DNA of 64,000 bases, taken from Plutella xylostella. Its lineage: Eukaryota; Arthropoda; Insecta; Lepidoptera; Plutellidae. Under the pieces are notes generated by a model, which had not been told where the DNA came from, did no database searches, and worked only from the letters and a program-made list of their open reading frames with translations. Positions 24,401 to 36,400 of the stretch are shown piece by piece. The stretch lies in NCBI RefSeq assembly GCF_932276165.1, contig NC_064009.1, positions 2,914,001 through 2,978,000 of the forward strand. The letters run 5' to 3'. Within the stretch, counting starts at the first letter, position 1. Each line of letters opens with the position of its first letter. The translations under genes and the position numbers were made by a program.

Positions 24401-27400
24401 AATATCTATTGGTTAGTTGCTTCTATGTTTTTTTTTTGTTTTTGTATATTGTGTTAGAAACTAGGAAGAACACCTAATAAGCTAGGAATAGGAACACAAA
24501 TTTATGATGTAAGTAATAAGTATTATTTTTGTAGTTAGTAGCTCGTTAGCAGTGATCCACTATTTGCATATTATGCATTTAAATTTTGCACGTTTTTGCG
24601 AATTTACGTAGACATAAGGAAGCGATGATTCTTGATCAAGTTTATTTCTGTACGATTTTTGCTTGTATTTTTTACTTGTTATTCAGGAAGTCTGTAAGTT
24701 ACATCATTTTATTGGTGAATATGATACCTACTTATTATGTTCTTCTATAAGTACTATATAAAACTCTTTGTTGGTATTAAATTAGGTATATTACGGATAA
24801 GGTTACGAGTGATGTGAAGATAAGGTTAGGATTAACCGACTTAAATTAAGTTTAACCGGGAGCAGAAGTTTTGATGATGGTCAAGAGTTTATCTCAACAA
24901 CTTTTTAATGTCCTGGATAGGAACATCTAACATTACAAAAAGTTAAACATAAAAAAATATTCAACTTAAATGATGAAGTTAACATGTTTATAAATAAATT
25001 ATACGAATGTATACGGCTACGTATGTTGATATATTTTCATAAGTACCTACCTACCTATTTCAGGTTAGGATCTTCGATTCTAACTAGAAATTGATAACGT
25101 GGTAATATCAAAATCTCTACCATTTGAAGTGTGTTGCTTCACTCTACATAGTGTAGTGCTATTATTTGCATAATTACATAAATACACGTAACATACTTAG
25201 GAAGGTACCACTTTCTTTTTTATACTTACTTATGTTGTTCTACATAGGTTAGGCTAGGTTAGGTATACCGTATACCGCATACAAAAGCGGTTTGCGTGGC
25301 TGCTATAATAAAACTTGGCGTTCTTTAAATACACTGAACCGCGAATAAAAGGCCTCGCTTATAGCTATGAGTTGCGAGCTATGTACTCGAGCTACGTACG
25401 AGTACATTTTTCCTAGTCTGTTCACAACATAGAATTTGTACACCACCTCCACCTACTATCACATACAATACATAATGTAATTACATAAAAACTTTTTAGA
25501 TGGTATTTCTGCGCATTTTTAAATAGTTTAATAAAGCTATAAAAGTTATCCAATTAAAATAGGTAAACTTACTGATTTAGGAAACTTTATTCGTTAAGTA
25601 TAAGTGTACACTGTACAGTGTACGTAAAATGGTCTTACATAATTCGTGTTACTCAGCTGTTAGCTTGAACTAACTGTAAAAGTTTGTTGGAGATAGGAGG
25701 TAATTTCATTTTGAATGAATAATAGAGGCAATTACTACGATGCCGGCATTTTTGTTGTATACCTAGTAAAGGTATATCTATGTATTTAATTGATATTGTT
25801 ACGTTATATTATACGTACTTATACTTACGTATTATATTGTATGTCCTTCCCTTTTTTTACGATATGCATAGGTAAAATCTATAGTTTTGAAAAAATCATT
25901 CTTCTAACTCTACGATAAACAGTAAAATTCTAGTCATAGATTAAACCTTGTTATTCTACGTAACTAGAGTGTCCAAAGTTACATTCTACTATATCCTTTT
26001 GAAACACTGCACGATTTATCAGTCTATGTTATAGGAATGTCAGATCAACCACTGGTCGATTTTTACTCACATCATCATCAGCCAATAATCTCTTCTGGAT
26101 ATAGACTCTCTCCTATGGAGAAAACAACACTGCAACAACTCTATCCACACTCACTACCTCTATCCACCACGACCACCACTACTGGCTATCTATCAAAGGC
26201 CATCTGTCCACCTAAGGTTTAGTAATAGCTTCTTCTTACCCCATTTCTAAAGTGCGATTCTCTGCTCGCAGGTCTCTCAAACCGCTCATATGTTTCATCG
26301 GTAAGATGTCATACCTAGCCGGGGGCATGGCGATCTCGGTGCGAGGCAGACAGGCCTCCCGCAGCGAAGCCCCGATACTCGTGGTAGCCCCACACTCGTC
26401 GTTCCTCGACAGTTGCATAGTCTATGCCACTAGGATGTCCTCAGTTATCGTGCGGAAGGAAAGCATGGATAACTATGTCGGAAGTTAGTTTCAGATTGTT
26501 TTGGTTTATCGGTGGTGGTTTGGCTGGGTTGAGGGTGCTCTGTGCATGTCTAATCTAATCTAATAATACCTAATAACAGGTGGTGGCGGAATGAGTTTTG
26601 TTTGGTGTTTTGGGTTGACGTTACTAACAATATTACTAAGGCCTTGGTCTCCTATTTACGCCGTAGATCGCGTCCAGCGTCACGCCGTAGGCCGCGTCAT
26701 GATGCTCACTATAGAAATGTACTGATGCGGTCTCCCTCACACGCCGACGTTGGCGCGTAGACATAATGAGCATTGTGACGCGGTCTACGGCGGTGACACT
26801 TGACGCGACCTACGGAGTAAATAGGAGACCCGGGCCTAAGGTACTAACAATGTTTGGAATTAAAGTGAAAGCGTAGCGTGAAATTAAAAAGGCGTATGTT
26901 GCGTGCGTAAACGTAACCACACAAGGCGTACATAGGCCGTTTTTCGAAATTTTATGCTTGAATAGATAAGTGCCTGTACAATAACACTTAAGTACGTGAT
27001 TCTGCCTACGTTGCAGAATTAATTTACACTCTTGAGCTTTAAATCGTGAATTGCATTATGTCTTTATTTGTTACCTACTTGCAAATTAACTTCGAGAATT
27101 ACTGACATTGACGGTACTATGCTAAATTCATGTTTTGGTAGTGCAAGTGCATAATATTATTTCGACAAGGCTGTGGGTTGTCAGTTTGTCAGTCATCATT
27201 ATCCATAGCGAAAGCCTTGCTATTGTCGTTCATACCTACATATGTTTTGAAGGTGAATATACTGCGATTTTGTTTTGAACTAAATTACAAACTCCATGAA
27301 CATTTAAGTAAGTGCTACACCTATTTTGTTGAGATCAGTCATATGCTTGCAGGAAGTAAAGTTGAAACAGATCTTCTACTATATTAGACCATAGAAGCAG

Positions 27401-30400
27401 TTGCAGATAGAGATATTTTATTATGTAGGTAACTATATGTAACCTAAATTATAAAATATATCGCATATTTTATAGTCCATCCAAAGTATTCCAAAGGTTA
27501 TCAAGAGGACCACCATTTTTAGATTAAAATTTCTATAGGCTTTCTATAGCTATTTATTTTCCACTTACGATGAGCTTACAAGTACAGCAGTGTTCTCACA
27601 ATTCGGTATTCTTGGTATAGTGCTTACCTATTCCGTCATTAATAACATCACATACAATCTCTAACACTTCGAAGTGATAATGAATTCATACAAAAGCCAT
27701 TGATAATGCGTTTTCTTTGGCCCATTGTTGGGCTGAGTTGAATAGTCGGTATGTTCAGTCTTCACTGTTCACGCATGACTTTTGAGTATTTTCTCGCATT
27801 ACTCTATAATAGAATACAATTTGAGGTTTAACTAATATACCTACTGTACCTACAGTTTTTTTAAAGACTATTTTTATTTGGATACAATGTCGTAAACGCA
27901 TCTGACCTTTATTATAATAACTAAGAATGATTCAAAGAAGTTTCGAATTCATTATATACCTACTAAAGATAATAGATACGTACTTGCATACAATGCTTTT
28001 GTGTTGATGGCATTTGATGGGGTCAAGAAGATTTTCTAATGAAATATTTCTCTTGTTCACCATATAATAATGTACCAATCTTCTAACGTGAATTGCAAAC
28101 AACGTACCTAGAAACTAATTAATTATACATCCTAAAACTAATATTATAAATGCGAAAGTAACTGTGTCTGTCTGTCTGTTAGTCTTTCACGCCAAAACTA
28201 CTAAACGGATTTGAATGAAATTTGGTACACAAATGGTCTAGACCCTGGGAAAGAACATAGGCTACTTTTTATCCCGGAATTCCCACGGGAAAACTTTTTA
28301 TGGCGAAGCGAAGCTTGCGGGAACAGCTAGTTAAGTATAAAACATACAGTAAAACTTTACTGCACTCTATAGGTACTACCTATACGATTACTTTTCCAAT
28401 AATAAACTGATTAAAAATGATTTATTAATTACTTAAGATCCTATATGAAACTTAATCCAATGTTTATTTATTATAGGTTCATTGACCCTTACACAACCAT
28501 CATTTAAACCCTAATTAATTACTTAAGTATGATTTTAAAATTACAGAAATTCACCTTCAACAATATAATTAAAATCCGGAACAAAAACTGAGTGCTTTAA
28601 AAGTTAAAGGAAGTAGGAAGAGAGAATCAATTAACTTTCAGTTTTATTTTTAAACATAAGTAAGTAGGTATTATTTATTATATTCACTACCGTTTAAAAA
28701 AAAACAGACCAAAAAGATAAATAGAAGCACTTACCTACTAAATAACATTACACTACATAAGTAGAAGTCGCGAGAATCCATATAAACGCTTTGCAACACC
28801 TTCAGGTTTTCAGCCACAGAAACTAGGCCTTAGTACACATCTAAATACCTAAACCTAATCTAATCGAAGGTCTGGTCGATCACGAAAGTCTATACCTACA
28901 TATTATGTCATGCCATTGGTTATGTTGGTAAACCAGTTTCTTTGACCTTGAACTTGAAACCTTATTTTGAGTAGGACATTGCTGCGGTTTTGGTACAGCT
29001 AGTAAGGTCAGCTAACTGGTTTCAGATTTTATAACATACCTACTTTATTGTATCCTGCACCTGGCTCTCTCGAATGGAACCTTTGTGCAACCTTAAGGTT
29101 TAAACTGCATTCTTATATTAGACCATTTCCCACCACGCTGGTCCACTGCGGATTGGTGGGTTCACACATCCAGATGTGCTAAATCTATGTTACTTAGGAT
29201 GATAGGATCCATCACCATCTCCACAGAGTTAAGCACAGTCCATTAAGCTATGATTATAATCATTCGTTGCAACAACACACAATATCGAAAAAGATTGGTA
29301 GCAAAACCGCGAAAGCACCGTTGATTGACAAGCTTTTAGTCTCATTCAATCGTAAACAGTTATTAACTAACTCTTTGGTCGGCCACCCGGTGTGAACAGT
29401 CACTCATGTGTGGGTAATTGTAATCGAGTATAGGATATGGCTTTTAGACATGATAAAGTAGGTCTAATCGATTAATTAACAGTTAGTAACTATAGCTTGT
29501 TTCGAGAATCAGTTTTGTGATTGTTTTTTACTGACAGTTGTTTCTTTAGAGCTTTATTTTGAAAGCGGAATTCACAGGCATAAAAATAATATTTCTTTTC
29601 ATTTCACTATTTATCTACAGTTTATTCACACTATTTAGGTACTCGTACATCTACCGTTGAGTTTAATGTAGTTAGTAAGTACTTCTTACTAAACTCAATG
29701 AGGAAAACAAGACACAGCAACATAATTGTGTCTGGTCAGCATTAGGACCATCTGGTTTCCGTCAGACCGCATTAGAGAGAGTAACATGAATAGGTACTTT
29801 AATTATAGTCCAATAATTGAATATATATAGATAGATGGAATATTTTTTATTTGAACAGACATAAGAAAGTAAGTCGTTAAGTTACAAGGCGTATTTTTGT
29901 ATCTATGTGTACTCGTATACACATAAACATAGATACAAAAATGGCGGTCTTATAACTAAAAGCGATAGAATTATACTTATTGTGGCGACGACAAATTCCA
30001 TGCACACAGTTATGCAAGAGAATGGTCACTAAACCGCTTTGCTGCTATGCCAGTTGCCTCGTAATGTTTACCTTTACTGTTAGCGCGATGAGTTTACATT
30101 TCGTAGATAAAATACACACCAACTTGAGCAGGTTCCGTGTTTATTTAATAAAGTTTTCTTTGCGAAGAGATTTTGAGTTTGAGTTTCACTCGTAATTTAG
30201 TCAAATAATAAAATAGCTTCAGGTACGTAAGTACTTCTGGTTGCGAACACAGATCTGTTCTTTAGAGATTCCAGATCATACAGAAGTGTTGATCTAATGT
30301 TGAGTGGGATTTTACCGTTCAGTATGTAGAGAGAGATGCAGTGCGAACGACAGAGTAAATGCACGACATTGTGAGTGGGCTCAACCGCGTCATTGCAACA

Positions 30401-33400
30401 GTCGATTTCTATTTATTTATTTATTGGCATCACACAACAGGTACATAACACAGCATTCATAAGAACATATAAATTCAAGCTTAAAACTAGTAATGCACCC
30501 TAATGTTATTTTGGCAGCATTCTAAGTCATGAAGTTATTATAATATTCTATGGTTGATATTGCCTGATAGACCTGTTAAAGGCAAAAAATACAAGTCGCC
30601 TTTTGATACCTACAAAAAATTTACCATCGTAGTAGTTTCAATTCTTTTCTTTTGACTTGGAAATTGAAAAAGCAGGTTGATGATACGACCAATATTTTAC
30701 CGGAATTTATTGCTAAAATATGTAAGTACTAACTTATAGGTACCTACCTACTTAAGACAAATTAAGTTGTTTTTATAACCGAAGTTACATTTACCTCTAT
30801 TAATTCCATACATTGAAATTATTATTAAAAAGTACAGTGGCGGTCAATGCTAAAATTATCTGCAATAAAAACTCGAGAGATTTATTACAATGCCGCTAAA
30901 AATAAGTGGGACCTTTGAACTATTGTCTATTTTTTAAATGAAGTATTCAAAACTTGTGTATTGTGTTTGTTAGGTAATACTGGCTACCTACGTAGAACTT
31001 ATGCTTAGATTTTACGTGCAAAATTGTTCTTAATTTTTACTTTCAAGACTAACGACTCTCGCATACAGCCATAATGATGGTCAGTTCCATGAACGTACAG
31101 TCAGCAAAATAATTCAGTATCAACTTTCCCCTTTGCATTCGTATTAAAATCTATTGATTGAAGCTGAATCAAAGAGCTGCCATTTCCTAGATCTTATGAC
31201 CATGTAGCCAGAGTATATAATCTAATAGTTGTTTTTCAACTGAATTTTAATTTGAGAAATATATTTTTTGTTGACTGTACCTTCAAGTGTGTAGTAACTA
31301 TATAGGGCGCCTATTGGTAGATATTGCTGATGTAAAGATGATGACTTAATAGGAATAGCTACATATTTCCATATTTCAATAAAAACATCTGAAATCTTGT
31401 AGGTATGTACGCTAGGGTCATATATGTTTTAAAATTTAACAGCAGCAACAACGTAAATCAGGTTTAGTGAAACAATTTGTTTCTAAATAGGTACATGTAC
31501 GCTAATTAAATTATGGATGCTGATATCTTTTTCTTCTTCAAGTGCCTCTCCACTATTGGAGGTTGGCAGTCAGCTCCGTATACTATTTTCTTTCTCTTGT
31601 CCATTCCCTGATCACTTTCGGAGCCACGACTTCCTTCTCCTTCCAGCACTCCTTTTACCCTCCATGCTGATATAAGAATACAAATTGAAATATGTAGTAA
31701 AACTAATAAAGTCATAGAATTAGGTAATAAAGTAATAAACTGAGGTAAAGTACATAGGTACTTTCGTAAACATTCCACTTTCTATTCACATAAAGTGTAC
31801 CTAGTGCTCATATTGCATCTATACATCTGTAGAACAACGCGGACTCGGGTGTACCCACTTATATATTGTCTTTCAGTCTGTCAACAGAAAGTGAGAGACG
31901 AATTAGCCATGGGCTGCTAAAGTTGCTAAAATAGCGTGTGTCTATTTATACTCGAATTACACCACGAGTTGGGTTCCCGCCTAATATACGAAAATGACTA
32001 ACACTGTGGCCGCACCTTTACAATTACTTTGACCATCGATCGCTAGAATCACACATGTATGGCATGTTTAAGGCTTTGCACTGCACTGCGCAATTCTTAG
32101 TTATACATATTTTTATTTACATTTGTAGTCGCGTCACGCTTTTTGTGTAATGTGAATAAATGAGTGTATAGCCATGCTTTCTCTGCGATGTTATACGTTA
32201 TACTATAGCTATAGGTACAGTGTAATGAGTGTACAGTATCTAAGAAGAAATGCATGCGCTAGGTTAGAAATAGAAATGTTAGTTTGAATTAATTTGGTTA
32301 CTGTTTTACCAGTGTGTATACCAAGGTATTAATTTAAGGTACTTACTTATGCGTTAGGTTTTTGATAGCGCTGATATCTGTGTGTGAAAACTTTAAACAA
32401 CTTCTAACGGAGGTGTTTAGAATGATATTTAACGGATTTATAAGCCACTTGACTGCGATAGACATCTGTCGATAGCCTTCCTTACTAAACGCAGCCTATC
32501 AAGAGGTTTTCGCCTTCCGAATTTGTAATATTTAAAGAAACACCCCCTAAACTGGCCACTACATAATGTATGTATTCTAATCTGTATATCTCTGCAACAA
32601 TTCCAGAGTTAATAAACTACACGCAGCCGGTGTACGTGTGGCGAGATGACCCCAACTCACGACAGAACACCATCAAGGAGATCATCGCCAGAGCCACGTC
32701 GAAGGAAGACTGGCCACAGGTAAGTGTGTGTTCATCACAACCCATCAGGTCCCCACTACTGGGGCACGGGTCTCCTTCCAATAATGAAGGAAGGGTTTTA
32801 GGGCTAGTCCACCCCACTGGCATGGGTCAGATTTGGTCATTCTTCTTTATTCGGAATGTTATTTGTGCCTATACTTACTAATATATTTTATGTTGAGTGC
32901 AGGTTGAGTGTTATGGAAACATTGTTTTACATTATTAGCAAAGATATATATTTTAAGTCACATAACGGCAAAACGATTTTCAAACGATAAGTAGTTTGAT
33001 GTTGTTGTATGAAACAAGTGAAAGCAATTCGTTACAAAAGTGGACACTTATTTTTCAATCATATTTTACGTAAGTAATTGATTGTTTGTTAAGTACATGC
33101 CTATTAAGTATACTATCTAAACGTTATTATAACCAAGTGGCCATCGTGATGACCGCTATCTATAATAGATACATCGGTTAAATGAGTAGATGCTTATTGT
33201 GAAAAAATATATATAATATAATATGGCCTTTATTTGTCTATTGCGGTAATAGAACGCGGTCCGAATGCAACATATGTAGATGTTCACTATTTTCATGATA
33301 CTATGTACTAAGTGGGCTGTATCAGGCAAGTGAAAGAGAGGGCGGACAATAACCGCATGTTGTACTGTAATGCAGGAGGCATTTGCCCTCAACATGAGCT

Positions 33401-36400
33401 AGCACGAAGTCAAAAGCGTGACACAGAATCGGAAATCTACTCTTCGTCCCCTGTATCCCTGATTAGGGGATCCCAGGCAGGGCCCGATAATTATGTACTA
33501 ACCAATATTCTTCTTTCAAGCCTTATTCTTATTTGGCTTTATACGTCACGGCATTTTTGATGTGACGATGCATCAACCAATCTGCCAATTATATTCAAAT
33601 AAAAACATTTCAAATCAAATAATCCTTCATTCCAGGTGCTAATCTTCCCCGAAGGCACGTGCACGAACCGCTCCTGTCTCATCACGTTCAAGCCGGGCGG
33701 GTTCTACCCGGGCGTGCCCGTGCAGCCCGTCACCATCCGCTACCCGAACTCGCTGGACACCGTCACGTGGACCTGGGAGGGGCCTGGCGCGTGAGTGCTA
33801 TTGTACCCTGTGTGTATGTGTGTAGAGTTCAATTCATGTTGGTGAAGGTGAAGGCATTTATATGTCCTCTTGAAGGTGCGATGTCGTTGGCGCGCGCTAT
33901 GTCGCACGGATACGATTGTGAGCCTATGAACGGGCCAATGTTCATGGGCCGCTCTTCAGCCATCGCTGGAACTATGACCTTAGACAAGCTTGGTAGTATG
34001 AGGAAGGCCGAGGACTCCTTACGAGAAGCGTATGTCGTTCAGTGAAATTTACGAGCTGACAGTATAAATTCACAATTAATTATGGTATCGAAAGTACCCA
34101 TCGCAATTTAGTAACGAATTTATTTTCAGCTCAGTATGAGTCCTACTTAAACCTAAATCAACATACCATTTCTTCTTCCAGCCTCAAGCTGCTATGGCTG
34201 ACGCTGACCCAGGTGCACAGCGCGTGTGAGATCGAGTTCCTGCCGGTGTACCACCCCAGTGAAGAGGAGAAGAGGGATCCCAAGCTATATGCCAGGAACG
34301 TCAGAGATGTTATGGCTAAGTGAGTGATACTGTAGCAGGAGATATTGCCACAAATATATTTGGTTTCGGTCTTAGTGCTGTTTGATAGCATTATCAACGA
34401 AACCAGGTAATGATGTCGATTCTGAAGATACCAATTCTTATTTTAACGCAGAATCTTAAATTCTTTTTTTTATGGTGTGAGTGTTATTATAGCTGGATTG
34501 ATTCGAAGGTGAATTTACTAACTATAGTATTTGTAAGGTTACTTTAAAATATAAAAAGTCATTTCCTTCCCCTTCCAGAGCTTTAGGCGTGCCAGTCCTA
34601 GACTACACATACGACGACTGCCGCCTCATAGCGCGGGCCAAGCAGCTGGGCATCCCCGCGGCACCCGCCTGCCGTGAGGTGCAGCAGATTAGGCAGGCTC
34701 TAGGGTGAGTTACGTAGGAGTCACTACATGACACTACTGTCATACATCATTTACGATACTATCAGCTCTAAACCATTTAGCTGAAAAGTCCTGACAATGT
34801 GTGTTATTCGCGAAACAACTGTCGTAAAATAGTGCCTTCAGCGAGTCGCCGCAAAACACGAAACAAGGGATGGAAAAAGGTTTATTCACTATATCAAAGC
34901 CGCGTCTCTTGTGCCGTTTAGTGCCCCTGTGTTACTAGGAACCCCTTTTATTGTGAGTATGAAGTTTTCTACTTATTGCATAGTCTCATGCTGCTGTAAT
35001 GATGAATTGCCATTGTCTATTGACAAGGCAGATTGTTAAACACTCCAGACTGTTGTGAGATCACAAACTTTCTAAAAGTTCTCCCCTTTGATTGAAACTT
35101 AAAGATTTGTTATTAATAAAAACTTTCAAAATGTTCCAGGCTGGAGAAGTCTCAACTAGAGCTGCACATCTGCGGCTCTGTGGGCGCGGACCGCTGGGTG
35201 GACGCAGCTCAGTTCACACGCAGGCTCGGCGTCCAGCCCGCATCCAGCCACGCCGCGCGCCTGTACCAGATATTCCAACAGGTGCGTACTATCTGCACTA
35301 GTGTAATAGGGCTAATTTAGGCCATGATTGACTTATATTATGATCACGACTGTAATCCCCGAAGTATCCCTTCGCTGTACTAACATAATTAATTGTACTC
35401 ACGTGATAGGTCGCGAGTGGCGTCGTCTTTTTTGGAATGAGCAAATGAGCAATGCTATCTATAAATTTATAAAGCCACCCCGTTTCGGCTAGTGTTTTGC
35501 AACATACTGTTGATGTGCAGGTTACCTCACGATGTTTTCCTTCACTGTAAGATACGTAGATAACCAGTTACATAATGAACCGACTTATATGAGAATAACC
35601 TAAAAGCTCCTCTCAGAATATCAAGCCATAGGTACTGTAGTGTCGTGCCTGATACCACAATATTGCCCGTGGTACCTTCAATACCCTTACAAACAAAAAA
35701 GTACTCTCTCTGCATTATAGTTACCATTATTTATGCAATGCCGTTTGTTTCAGAAGTCGAGCGGGCTAGTCTACTTCCCCGACTACCTGCTGTGTGCCGC
35801 CTTCCTGTCGCTGCAGCACGAGCCGCTCTCTCACTTGCTAGCTTATGCGTATAAAGTAAGTGTCCTCTTTAGGGTTAACATTATTATGGCCGAAAAAGTG
35901 GGGGTTAAGTTTGACGAGTGTGTCTTCGCGTGTGGCCTCTAAAAAGGAAGCATATGAAAAATCACCATCATTTCATAAGTCATTACAGCCTGAATTGAAC
36001 AATTATGAAAAATTTAAGGAAGCCCGAAGAGCTTTTCGAATGTTGGTTCTTAGATTTTGAACCCGTTGCACAGCATAGGTATTTATCTAGTAGGTAGGGC
36101 TATAGTAAGGCTGGTACGGGGCGCATTTAAGACGTGACAAAAGTTCTCCATCGCACTCGCTCTTGAGGCTGGGCGATGTGAGTGAGCGCCATGCAAAACT
36201 TATGTCACTTCTTAAATGCGCCCCGTGCTACTAGAGCTGTAGAGCTAGCTTGTGCCCAGGTACAAGAGCTGTAGGTACATTATCTTGCACGTCCAGCTAT
36301 CACTAAAGTTAGACTTTGTCGATCTACGTAATATGCTTTTCTACATAAAAGAAAACCTCCAGAGAGTGAGCGCGACGGAAAACTTTTGCGACCTCACGTC

